Assembly: GCF_000378445.1 (NCBI RefSeq)
Contig: NZ_KB899698.1
Span: 102,462-166,461, forward strand
DNA from: Deinococcus aquatilis DSM 23025
GTDB taxonomy: Bacteria; Deinococcota; Deinococci; Deinococcales; Deinococcaceae
DNA: 64,000 nucleotides
Reading direction: 5' to 3'
Part shown: one piece after another, positions 26,188 through 34,255 of the stretch
How the letters are laid out: the number at the start of each line of letters is the position of its first letter
Numbering within the stretch: position 1 is the stretch's first letter
Program-made: the position numbers and the translations under genes
The notes under the pieces: generated by a model
The model's database searches: none
Told to the model about the DNA's origin: nothing
Seen by the model: only the letters and a program-made list of their open reading frames with translations

Positions 26188-28121
26188 CAAGTGATCCGCT
26201 CGCCTTTCAGGTCTTGCTTTTTAAGGTGCAACTGGAAGATGGTGGCCGCCTGGCCTGGCTGATCCGCTGCAGCAGCCTCAGCGAGTGCCCGGCCCATCGC
26301 GACGAGCTCGCGGGCTTCCTGCCCCTCACCCGCGTGTACGACGGTGGGTGGCCCGCCGGGCTGATCGTCGCGCACACACTCGATCACCAGGTCGTGCAGC
26401 ATGCCCTTGCCGCCCCGCTTGGAGTGGTCGGCGCTGTTCTCGGCGTGGGTCACGGCCAGAGCACTGATGCGGAAGCCGGCACCATGCAGGGCGCTGCCCA
26501 GGGCTGTCCATGCAGCGAGCTTGCGGTTATGGAAGGTGAGAATCAGCCGCCCCTCAGGCTTCAGGGTGCGCCGTGTCTCTTTCAGGCAGGCCATGATGGC
26601 GTCTTGGTAGTGGTCAGCGCCCTGCTGACGAACCCGGTTCGGCACAGCTTCCTGGTGCTCGTCGTAGGCGGACAACGGCGTGTATTGGGCAAGCCAGAAG
26701 TGAAAAAGGCGCGCGAGCTCGCCGTACTGCACGTCATCAAAGTAGGGAGGGTCAGTGAGGGCTAAATCAATGCAGCCGTCCGGAAGAGCCTGCTGTTCGC
26801 TGCTGCCGATCGCCACGGTGAGCCCCCGGGGCAGGGTGGCGATGCGCTCCTGAGGCTTGACCTTGAGGGCGCCGCCTGGCATGGTCATTTTTTCATTGCG
26901 CCATTCCAGCGCCTTGCGGGCACCCTTAATGCGGCGACCCAGAGTGCCGCGACCCACCGGGGACAGCAGGTTGGTCTCGACCACGAAGGTGGTGTGCGCA
27001 AAGTGATGGTTGGCGATTCCCTCAAAGACCTTCTGGTGAAAACGGTCCCACCGGCAGAGATAGGCGGGCATCTCGGCCATGCCGATCACCGCGAGGGCCA
27101 GCCGGTCGCGGCAACCTGGCGAGACCTCGAGTGCGGCGACTTGCTTGAGTGCTTCAAGAATGGTCTCGCCCTGACGCCGCGTGTAGAGGTCGCCCCAGGT
27201 CTCGAAGCCAACGTTCATCAGACGGTTGGTCTCCTGCCCCGCCTGCAGCGGGACGTGCAGTGCAGCGGGCTGAGCCGTGGTCAGATCGGTGAGAGGATCA
27301 CCGTCTTCGGTCAGGCGCAATTTCGCGCGGGCACGGCCGTGCGGGTCAAGAGTGACTTCCTGAACCAGGACTTCTTTCCAGCGCGGCGTGCGTCCGTAAA
27401 AAGCGGTGGTGATGGCCTCATGCTTGCAGTGAACGCACCGCTTGAGGGTTGTGCCACGCGTTTGCGGCTTATGAATCAACTTGCAGGCGGGGCAGGTGAC
27501 TTTGGCCCCCTTGATCTTCTGGGCGTGGACGTGTCCGCAGCCTTGGCAACCGTAGAAGCCGAGCTGCTCGTCGGGGTGTCGTGAGGCTTTGGAAAGGAGA
27601 TGTTCGGGAAAAAGATAGACGTCTTTGGTGCAGGTGGGGCAGCAACCGACGCGCACGCGCATGACATGCGAGAGGGTGCGGCCGTCGTCACGCTGGTAAT
27701 GGCTGCTCAAGGGCTCGAGGCGCTCGAGCAGCAGTTGAGCGGCGGTGTCGAACTCCTCCAGCTCGGCAGGCGCCACGCTGGTCATCAGCCCGGTAATTGG
27801 CCAGGGATACAGGTCTTGAGCGTACATGCGCAGGTGGCGCCGGGCGGCTTCCACCGCGACAGTGCCCCCGCCACTGAAGGGGTCAGACAGGCACAGGTCG
27901 TTGTTGCCAGTCGTCAGGGCAGCAGCGTCAATAATCGCCCCCATCAGGCTGTGGGGACGCCTGGCCCACCAGCGGAACACCGAAATAGAGGGGGTGTACT
28001 TTTCACGGTTCGACTGTTCCCGGGCTACGGCTGCCTCCACATCTTCCCAGACGATGTTGCCCAGGGTAGAAGGCGCAGGTAAAGGAACAGGTTGAGGGGC
28101 GTGAGTCATGGTGGTTCCCAT
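26187..28121 (-). CDS. Zn-ribbon adenine-type DNA methyltransferase of the DISARM operon
   Basis: A 644-aa amino-methyltransferase. The SAM-binding motif DPFSGGGT is at residues 80-87, the catalytic DPPYFDDVQYGEL lies far downstream (~460), and between them are several CxxC zinc-ribbon pairs (CCPTC, CQGCGH, CPAC, CVHC). FRWWARRPHSLM before motif I recalls DUF1156/COG1743 enzymes. It should methylate host DNA at N6-adenine or N4-cytosine so that DISARM spares it. The start is placed at ATG 28121 with TATAGC seven bases before it, suggesting a leaderless start; ATG 28109 is an alternative. It heads the five-gene operon. Confidence 0.82.
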   Translation of the reverse strand: MGTTMTHAPQPVPLPAPSTLGNIVWEDVEAAVAREQSNREKYTPSISVFRWWARRPHSLMGAIIDAAALTTGNNDLCLSDPFSGGGTVAVEAARRHLRMYAQDLYPWPITGLMTSVAPAELEEFDTAAQLLLERLEPLSSHYQRDDGRTLSHVMRVRVGCCPTCTKDVYLFPEHLLSKASRHPDEQLGFYGCQGCGHVHAQKIKGAKVTCPACKLIHKPQTRGTTLKRCVHCKHEAITTAFYGRTPRWKEVLVQEVTLDPHGRARAKLRLTEDGDPLTDLTTAQPAALHVPLQAGQETNRLMNVGFETWGDLYTRRQGETILEALKQVAALEVSPGCRDRLALAVIGMAEMPAYLCRWDRFHQKVFEGIANHHFAHTTFVVETNLLSPVGRGTLGRRIKGARKALEWRNEKMTMPGGALKVKPQERIATLPRGLTVAIGSSEQQALPDGCIDLALTDPPYFDDVQYGELARLFHFWLAQYTPLSAYDEHQEAVPNRVRQQGADHYQDAIMACLKETRRTLKPEGRLILTFHNRKLAAWTALGSALHGAGFRISALAVTHAENSADHSKRGGKGMLHDLVIECVRDDQPGGPPTVVHAGEGQEARELVAMGRALAEAAAADQPGQAATIFQLHLKKQDLKGERIT

Positions 28122-28406
28122 GATGCTATAGAAAATTGTCGACGCCGTGGTGTAACTTTGCGGCACCTGACGGCGAGACTGCTTGTCTGTGCCGCTGCCA
28201 AGCCGAGACATGTTCATGAAGCTCAGGCTTGACTCATCATTTTCCATAGTTAGCGTTCTCAATTCGGACGGATCGGAGAACCAGGGGCAATCCGTATTCG
28301 GGAAAGAGGATGCGTGGCTGACGCATACGCAAGCAGTCTGCGGCGCTCTGATCTGCCTCGTCTGATCCTCCATGATCGCATCTTCCCTCTAAGGCTGAGG
28401 GCTCCC

Positions 28407-28643
28407 TCAAAGGTTCACCACGGGTCTGTCAGAAGAATGGAGGCAAGGCCGAACATCAGGTAGTTCTGAGGATCGTAGTACCCAGGCCAGCGGATCATGC
28501 GCATAGAACACGTTCCCAAAAGCCTCTTCTGCCAAGTTCAGACTCGTGGCCTGGGTCACCAGCAGCTGCTGCAGGGTAGGCTCCCCTGGGGTGACCACGC
28601 GCAACGACAGCGTGTCGATCCGGCAGCGCGGGGCGCTCCTCAT
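28407..28643 (-). CDS. Small hypothetical protein, third tandem paralogue, 78 aa
   Basis: ATG 28643 overlaps the stop of the preceding gene by ATGA. The first 50 residues align by eye with the two proteins upstream: a TLSL strand, a PGE turn, a QQLLVTQATS strand, then an AEEAFGNVFY helix and PL. It is shorter and lacks the later part. The three genes form one operon ending 285 bp before the DISARM methylase. Function unknown. Confidence 0.6.
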   Translation of the reverse strand: MRSAPRCRIDTLSLRVVTPGEPTLQQLLVTQATSLNLAEEAFGNVFYAHDPLAWVLRSSELPDVRPCLHSSDRPVVNL

Positions 28644-28939
28644 TCCAGGTCGTACGAACAGCTCAGACTGAAGTTCAAATTGTCGGAGGCTAGTGCCAAC
28701 GCTTCCAAGTGGTCGAGAGCCCCCGCGGTGCACCAGTGCCCCAACAGCTCGCGGGCCACGCCCCGCCGCACCGTCGGCCAGAAGGTTTTCGGCAGCGGCT
28801 CCCCACGGTAAAACGCGTGCCAGAACACCTCCAGCGCCTCGTCTTCACTCTGGGCGCAGGCCACCACCACCTGCATTAACACACCCTCTCCGGTGGCGAA
28901 GTGGTTCAGGGACACCGTGTACACCGTGAACTTGCTCAT
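28640..28939 (-). CDS. Small hypothetical protein, second tandem paralogue, 99 aa
   Basis: It starts MSKFTVYTVSLNHFATGEGV, then a strand (LMQVVVACAQS) and a helix (DEALEVFWHAFY), the pattern shared with both neighbours. There is no signal peptide or membrane segment. GGAG lies a few bases upstream of the ATG, and 11 bp separate it from the first gene of the trio. I recognise no family. Confidence 0.65.
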   Translation of the reverse strand: MSKFTVYTVSLNHFATGEGVLMQVVVACAQSEDEALEVFWHAFYRGEPLPKTFWPTVRRGVARELLGHWCTAGALDHLEALALASDNLNFSLSCSYDLE

Positions 28940-28950
28940 CTCTCTCCTTC

Positions 28951-29271
28951 TCAGCCCGCGGGCTGGTCACTCCGCATCCGGAAGGTGCCGCTCCGGATGC
29001 CGTCCTGTTCCAGGCCGAGTAAAAAATGCTCGGTAAAGATGCGGCCCAGGGCGTGGTGGTCAATACCAGACCAGATATAGACGCTGGGGGCCAGACGCTG
29101 CTGAATGCCCCATTCATCGGGATAGAAATGTCTGAGGAAGTCGCGGCGGGCCTCTTCACAGCTGCGGGCCAGAGTGACCATGACTTCCAGGACCTGGTCG
29201 CCTTCCCGCCCGGTGGCGAGCATCAGGGTGTACGTGCTGAACTCCATCTGGACTGGGGTGGACTCGTTCAT
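28951..29271 (-). CDS. Small hypothetical protein, first tandem paralogue, 106 aa
   Basis: The core (FSTYTLMLATG, LEVMVTLARSCEEARRDFLRH) matches the strand-turn-strand-helix pattern of the next two proteins. AAGGAAGG precedes ATG 29271. It is the first gene of a three-gene operon of diverged duplicates directly upstream of DISARM on the same strand. A small defence accessory or antitoxin-like role is only a guess. Confidence 0.65.
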   Translation of the reverse strand: MNESTPVQMEFSTYTLMLATGREGDQVLEVMVTLARSCEEARRDFLRHFYPDEWGIQQRLAPSVYIWSGIDHHALGRIFTEHFLLGLEQDGIRSGTFRMRSDQPAG

Positions 29272-29746
29272 GACCGAACCTTCCTTTGGGCAACCGGGAG
29301 GGTTGGATGCGTCCCGCTGCGCCCTGGTCCAGAGACGGGTTCAGGTGAAATTGACCCATCAGGGACGGAAAGGACGGCGCCCCCTTCCCGGCCCCGTCCA
29401 GTGGAGCAGGTCCTCAATGGTGCGGCATGGAGGCGTTTTGGGAATCCAGTGCGTGCTGGCGGGGGAAAATAGCCGGTGGTCTCAGGACAGACTGACCTGA
29501 TGAAGGACACAGGGAAGATGTGGGGGCAGAAATGCCGTTCCAGACAGCAGGATTGGGTGGCGTGTGGGGCAAGTCATCCAACTGAGTCTGTCCATGCATC
29601 GAAATATGCGGGGGCGTAGGCTTGCCCTGGCGGCGGTGTAGTGGAGGAGCGCCGTCTACAACGGGAAATGACGCTCTGTGAGGAGCGTCATTTCGGGTCA
29701 GGACAGACTGAGCTTTACGGGGACAGACTGAACTGGATTTGACAAC
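29272..29746. other. Intergenic region between the trio and the pil operon, 475 bp
   Basis: No convincing gene is visible. The segment GGACAGACTGA occurs three times (near 29483, 29702 and 29720), and the pil operon terminator lies at 29666-29693. Confidence 0.4.
29666..29693 (-). terminator. Terminator of the pil operon
   Basis: A perfect 11-bp stem (AAATGACGCTC with its complement) with a 6-nt loop lies 53 bp past the pilC stop. It reads ATTT after the stem in the minus direction. Confidence 0.65.
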
Positions 29747-30964
29747 TTACTTGGACAAGGAGCTGATCATGGTCGCCATGGGCAGGAAGACGCTCACCAC
29801 GATCACGCCCACCACACCACCTAGAAACATGATCAGGAATGGCTCAATCGCGGTCGTCAACCCTTCGACTGTACTGTTGACTTCGTCGTCATACAGCGCA
29901 CCTAGGTACGCCAGGGTGTCCGGGAGGGATTGTTGTTCCTCCGCCACGCGGTACTGCGACCAGTAGAGTTCTGGGAAGGCTTTGGGGTGTTCTTGCATGA
30001 TGTGCCACATCGGTTCCCCGATGATCACCTGCGCCCGCATCTCCAGGACTAAGGCCCGGTAGACCTCGTTTGAGGCGATGCCAGAGCCGATGGTCAGCGT
30101 GTCTTGCAACGGAATCCGGTTCTTGAGCATCACCGCGACCGCTTTGCTGTACCGAGCCAGGGTAAAGGTTTTCAAGAGCGGCCCGACCACGGGCAGGCGC
30201 AACATCAGGCGGTCAAACTGCAACTTGCCGCGTGGGGTCTTGCGGTACTGCATCCCACCGTAGATCAAGCTTCCCAAGGCGAGGAGCAATCCCACCGTGA
30301 AGTAGGGATTGGAGAGCAGATCGCTCAGCGCTTTCACAGCAGCGGTCAGGGGGGGCAGTGGTGTGTCCAACTGATCGAGGATTTGCATAAACGTGGGGAC
30401 GATTTTCGCCATGATGAAGTACGTCACCACCAGACACAGCGCCCCAATGATCCCGGGCAGCATCAGGCCTTTTTTGACCATACCCTGAATCTTGAGTTGC
30501 CAGCGGTACATGTCCGCGAGTTCCATTAGGGGTTTGGCCAGCCCGCCTGCCTCCCGGCCCATGCGAATAAAAGCCACGAAGACCGGATCGAAGATAGTGC
30601 TGAACTCTTGCCGGGCGAACACATCATCCAGCGCTTCTCCGGCTTCAGCGGCTACCCGGACTTTCTCCACGGCGGTGCGCATGCGTTCATTCGTAATCGT
30701 CCGGGCGGCGATGCCCAGGGCCACGCGTTGTGGCACGCCACCCCCAATGAGTTGCGCGAACTGTTGAGTGAACATGGCGCGGTCTTTCAGGCTGGGATTG
30801 CGGTTGTTCCAAGGCAGGGTGATGTCCTGGTTCTTGATGACTTTGGTCGCGGTGACGCCCAGGCCTTTGACTTCCGTGCGGGCGTCATCCAGGGACGAGG
30901 CCCGTACCTTGCCTTTCTGGAGTTTGCCAGAGGCGCTGTAGCCCTCGTAATTGAACTGGGTCAC
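29747..30964 (-). CDS. pilC: Type IV pilus inner-membrane platform protein PilC
   Basis: A 405-aa GspF/PilC protein with two repeated T2SSF domains: an N-terminal FNYEGYSASGK motif, a first helical domain with FTQQFAQLIGGGVP, membrane segments near residues 170-195 and 225-240, a second domain with FTLARYSKAVAVMLKNRIPL, and a C-terminal transmembrane helix. It couples the PilB and PilT motors to pilin extraction and insertion. Translation starts at GTG 30964, which overlaps the stop of a 35-codon gene by GTGA. It is the last gene of the pil operon. Confidence 0.93.
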   Translation of the reverse strand: MTQFNYEGYSASGKLQKGKVRASSLDDARTEVKGLGVTATKVIKNQDITLPWNNRNPSLKDRAMFTQQFAQLIGGGVPQRVALGIAARTITNERMRTAVEKVRVAAEAGEALDDVFARQEFSTIFDPVFVAFIRMGREAGGLAKPLMELADMYRWQLKIQGMVKKGLMLPGIIGALCLVVTYFIMAKIVPTFMQILDQLDTPLPPLTAAVKALSDLLSNPYFTVGLLLALGSLIYGGMQYRKTPRGKLQFDRLMLRLPVVGPLLKTFTLARYSKAVAVMLKNRIPLQDTLTIGSGIASNEVYRALVLEMRAQVIIGEPMWHIMQEHPKAFPELYWSQYRVAEEQQSLPDTLAYLGALYDDEVNSTVEGLTTAIEPFLIMFLGGVVGVIVVSVFLPMATMISSLSK

Positions 30965-31068
30965 AGCGTAACCACTGTGGTAGTGAGCACGAACAGGAAG
31001 CCCGTGAGGGTGACGGAGATCAAACCGATGACCAGGGGTGCCGTGAGTGCTTCTAAGAGCTTATTCAT
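30961..31068 (-). CDS. Small membrane peptide of the pil operon, 35 aa
   Basis: ATG 31068 opens a frame starting MNKLLEALTAPLVIGLISV and continuing with a second hydrophobic stretch, predicted as one transmembrane helix. The stop overlaps the GTG start of pilC by GTGA, as at other coupled gene junctions here, which argues for real translation. It may be a subunit or regulator of the PilC platform; no family is recognised. Confidence 0.55.
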   Translation of the reverse strand: MNKLLEALTAPLVIGLISVTLTGFLFVLTTTVVTL

Positions 31069-31081
31069 GCCTGTCCGCCGG

Positions 31082-31873
31082 TTACTGTGGCTTCCAAGCG
31101 TAGGTGATGGGCCACTGCTTGCCTTGAGCGTCCGTGATCTTCCAGTTCAGCGTGATCGGGGTGGTGCTGCGGGCAGGCACCGTGATGACCCCGATCTGGG
31201 CGGTGCGGGGCAGCACTTGGCCCGTGCCGGAATCATTCCGGATGGAGAGCTGTCCAGCGAGGGGTTTGCCGTCCTGGGTCAAGACCAGTTGGGCTGGATC
31301 GAAGGTCACGCTGGTTTGACTGGTGTTGGTGACGCTGTAGGTCAACACGTACGCGTTGCCTGCTTTGCGCGTTTGGAACGCGAGTTTCAGGGCGTCGGGC
31401 AAGGGAGAGGTGCTGGTGGCTGGGCGAGGCGCCACAGGGAGTGGAGGAGCGGGTGCCACTGGGACGGCGGAGGCAACAGCCTGAACGAGCGGTTTGGCGG
31501 GTGCCACTGGGGCGACGGGTGTGGACGAGGCGGCCAGGCTCGGTGTGACGGGCGCGGGCGTGCTCGCGGTGGGGGGATTGAGGAAGCGTGTCCAGCGGGT
31601 CTGCAACTGCACGGTCTCTTCCAAGGTCGCAATCTTGAGCGGGGCCGGACTCTGAACGTAGACCCCAATCCCGGTGCCCTGGTAATCCGGGATGTAGTAG
31701 CTGCCATCGGCGAGGGTGACCGTGCCGAATGGCAAGAGGTCAACCTGAAACGGCGTGGGCGTGTTAAGGGCAGCACTCGTCGTTGTGTTGGGCGTACTGG
31801 GGCTGACCGTCTGGGCCAGGCTGAAGGGTGCGGCGAGGGTGAGCAGGGCGAACAGGGGAAGCAGTGATTTCAT
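31082..31873 (-). CDS. Periplasmic protein of the pil operon, 263 aa
   Basis: A signal peptide ends in FSLAQ. The N-terminal domain (~100 residues) is followed by a long Pro/Ala/Val linker and a C-terminal Ig-like beta domain (LTYSVTNTSQTSVTFDPAQL). It lies between pilQ and pilC, suggesting a secretin- or pilus-associated role such as a peptidoglycan or secretin adaptor. A GAGG site precedes ATG 31873, and its own copy of the promoter element lies at 31895-31916. Confidence 0.7.
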   Translation of the reverse strand: MKSLLPLFALLTLAAPFSLAQTVSPSTPNTTTSAALNTPTPFQVDLLPFGTVTLADGSYYIPDYQGTGIGVYVQSPAPLKIATLEETVQLQTRWTRFLNPPTASTPAPVTPSLAASSTPVAPVAPAKPLVQAVASAVPVAPAPPLPVAPRPATSTSPLPDALKLAFQTRKAGNAYVLTYSVTNTSQTSVTFDPAQLVLTQDGKPLAGQLSIRNDSGTGQVLPRTAQIGVITVPARSTTPITLNWKITDAQGKQWPITYAWKPQ

Positions 31874-31894
31874 GGCGAGACCTCGGAAAACAGT

Positions 31895-31916
31895 GTGAAG
31901 GGGCTTGGGGTGATGC
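31895..31916 (-). promoter_or_regulatory. Shared 22-bp promoter element, copy 5
   Basis: Variant GCATCACCCC ending TTCAC, 21 bp upstream of ATG 31873. That gene has a Shine-Dalgarno, so a short leader of about 12 nt fits. It could act as an internal promoter for the end of the pil operon. Confidence 0.55.
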
Positions 31917-31933
31917 CGACTTGGGTGAGGGGT

Positions 31934-34255
31934 TTAACGTTCGGGTGGCGTCACAGGCGGAACGCTGCTGGCCACTGGGGCACTGGCGTTCTGGCGGTCT
32001 GCGGCCTGCAAGGTGATGAGCAGGGTGCTCTGCTGCTGACTCTGCTTGGTGGTTCCGAACAACGGCCCGATCAACGGCAGGGAACTCAGGAACGGCACGC
32101 CCGTGCGGGACTCGCCCGTGCTGGTCGTAATCAACCCGCCTAAGACCAAGGTCTCGCCTGGGGTGAGGGTGGCCACGGTGGTCAGGGACTGGGTTTCAAC
32201 CTGCACGCTGTTCTGTACGCCTGTGGTCGGTTTGCCGCCCAGCTGGACATCGACCTGTAGTTCGACCCGGCCATCTGGTGCGAGGCGGGGGGTGAGCTTG
32301 ACGCTTAAGCCGTAATCGTAGGTTTGCCGGGTGGTACTGGTCGTGGTTTGACCATTCCCGGTGCTGGTGGTGGCGTTGCTTAACAGCAGTTGTCCCCCAC
32401 TCGCAAACGCACTTGTGCGGCCGTCTTGAGCCACAAACGTGGTGTTCAGCAGGGTCTTGGACTTGCCCTGTGAACGAGCCAAGTTCAAGCTGGCTTCTAA
32501 GGTCAGGGGGCTCGCGGTTGGGGCGTAACCAACCGTGAGCGCGCCGTCGTTCTGGCCGAAGGTGACGCCGCCTAGACCTGCTTTCCAGTTCACGCCGAGG
32601 TTCTGGCCGGTGGAGTCATCGAGTTGTTCGACGCGCAGGGCCATACGAACGTCGGCAAGGCGCAAGTCAAGGTCTTGGATGGTGCGCTGCATCCGGGTGA
32701 CGGTCGCGGCTGGGCCGGTAAGCATCACGCTGCGAGTGCGGGGGTCGGGGATAACGCGGACACCTTGGACAGCCGTGGGGGTAGTGACTGGGGTTTCCAG
32801 TGTGGCAGGCGGTGTCCCAGTCGGGGTGGTCGTGGCAGTCAGGGTAAGCGTGCCACCCGCGACGGCTGTGTTGGACGTGTTCGTGGCGGGGGCTTCCGGT
32901 GTGGCGGTTGGGGTGGTGCTGGCAGGCGAAGCGTACAGGGCGAGCAATTGTGTTGCGACTGTAGCGGGATCGGCACTCGCCAAGCGCACCGTGACGGTCA
33001 GGTCAGGCTCTGGCGTGGGGGTGGTGCGGATCGCTTGTTGTAGGTACGCACTGGCCCGCAGCTGTTCATCCGGTGTGGCGCGCACTTCCAGACCACCGTT
33101 CACCGTACGGGTGGTGGCAAAGGGCAGGAGGGTCGCAATCCCAGCGGCATGTGGAGCGGCTGCCGGATAAACGATGGTGACACGCCGGGCTTCACGGGCT
33201 TGCGCTTGGGTGAGCGCGTCCTGGGCGGCCTCCAGATCGTCGGGTGTTCCCCGAGCGACGTACGTACCGTTGCCGAGATTAGCGAGAGACAGCTCGGGCG
33301 CGACGGCCGTCACGATGCGGGTCACGAGGGCGTCAGCCAGCGGGGTAGTGAACGTGCGCCGCACCAGGGTGACAGGGGTAGGAGCGGGTGGGGTGACGAC
33401 GGGCGTGGCTGCTGGAGTCGCAGTCACGGCTGCCGCCGCTTTGACTCGTTCCGCTTCGGCGACCTTGGCTTGTTCGGCTTCAGCAGTCTTCGCGGCCTGT
33501 TCGGCATCCTGCCGCAACTGCACTAAGGTCGCCCGTGCTTCGCGCAAACCTTCCGCTGTCCCGGTGAGGTAGACCCGGCCGTATGCGATGGTGGCAGGCA
33601 CGTTGTGCAGATCCTTCAAGGTGCGGATCACGATGTCCGGCTCCAGTCGTCCCAGAGGTTCCGTAGCTGATCCGAGTGCTTCATTCGTCGGACGATCCGG
33701 TTGGAGCAAGCGGGTGGCGTCCTGTACGGCTTCGGTCGTACCAGAGAGGATCGTGACGTTCTCCAAGGGCGTCACGGTGGCCCCTGTAAGTGCATTGATG
33801 CGGGTCGCGTTCTGTTCGGTCACCAGCAGCGAAAGCACGCTCCGGGTCGCGGCAGTGGGCAGTGCGCGGGCAAGCACGGCGGGAGGAGCAACGAGCAAGG
33901 TGTCGCCGATGAGTTGAGCGCTGACCTGATCGGCATACAGGCTGAGCAGTTGTTCCAGGGCGGCTTTCGCGGTCAGGCCTTTCAGGTTCAGGGTGACTGG
34001 CAATGCCGGGACATCCCGCGTGACCAGGGTCAGGCCGCTGGCTCTGGTGATAGCGGTCAGGACGGTGCCGAGGGGTGCGCCGGAAGGCAGCGTGACGGTG
34101 AGCTTGACTTTGAGCTTGGGGTGGGCGGGGAGTTGCACAGCCAGGGCCCGGCTCTGGAGTGCGGGCGTGCCTAGAGCGCTGGGGGTGGTCTGGGCCTGAG
34201 CGGCGCAGTTGAGGAGGAGAGCGGTGGTGAGCAGGAGAACAGGGAATCGTTTCAT
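31934..34255 (-). CDS. pilQ: Type IV pilus secretin PilQ
   Basis: A 773-aa outer-membrane secretin. A signal peptide is followed by STN-like and several N domains (about residues 50-470, separated by a charged Ala-rich coiled-coil stretch). The C-terminal secretin domain (~530-755) includes NLGVNWKAGLGG, VELQVDVQLGG, LTPGETLVLGGLI and VPFLSSLPLIGPLFG, the family hallmark. It forms the pore through which the pilus exits and, in competent bacteria, DNA enters. Its ATG overlaps the pilP-like stop by 4 bp. Confidence 0.93.
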   Translation of the reverse strand: MKRFPVLLLTTALLLNCAAQAQTTPSALGTPALQSRALAVQLPAHPKLKVKLTVTLPSGAPLGTVLTAITRASGLTLVTRDVPALPVTLNLKGLTAKAALEQLLSLYADQVSAQLIGDTLLVAPPAVLARALPTAATRSVLSLLVTEQNATRINALTGATVTPLENVTILSGTTEAVQDATRLLQPDRPTNEALGSATEPLGRLEPDIVIRTLKDLHNVPATIAYGRVYLTGTAEGLREARATLVQLRQDAEQAAKTAEAEQAKVAEAERVKAAAAVTATPAATPVVTPPAPTPVTLVRRTFTTPLADALVTRIVTAVAPELSLANLGNGTYVARGTPDDLEAAQDALTQAQAREARRVTIVYPAAAPHAAGIATLLPFATTRTVNGGLEVRATPDEQLRASAYLQQAIRTTPTPEPDLTVTVRLASADPATVATQLLALYASPASTTPTATPEAPATNTSNTAVAGGTLTLTATTTPTGTPPATLETPVTTPTAVQGVRVIPDPRTRSVMLTGPAATVTRMQRTIQDLDLRLADVRMALRVEQLDDSTGQNLGVNWKAGLGGVTFGQNDGALTVGYAPTASPLTLEASLNLARSQGKSKTLLNTTFVAQDGRTSAFASGGQLLLSNATTSTGNGQTTTSTTRQTYDYGLSVKLTPRLAPDGRVELQVDVQLGGKPTTGVQNSVQVETQSLTTVATLTPGETLVLGGLITTSTGESRTGVPFLSSLPLIGPLFGTTKQSQQQSTLLITLQAADRQNASAPVASSVPPVTPPER

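Noticed and set aside
28122..28373. N-terminal extension of the DISARM methylase to 28373
   Set aside because: The extra residues are low-complexity in Ser/Thr/Gln with no homology features, and a -10-like box precedes ATG 28121.
30965..31081. Region first read as plain intergenic spacer
   Set aside because: Reading the minus strand showed the 35-codon frame coupled to pilC, so it was moved to the gene list.
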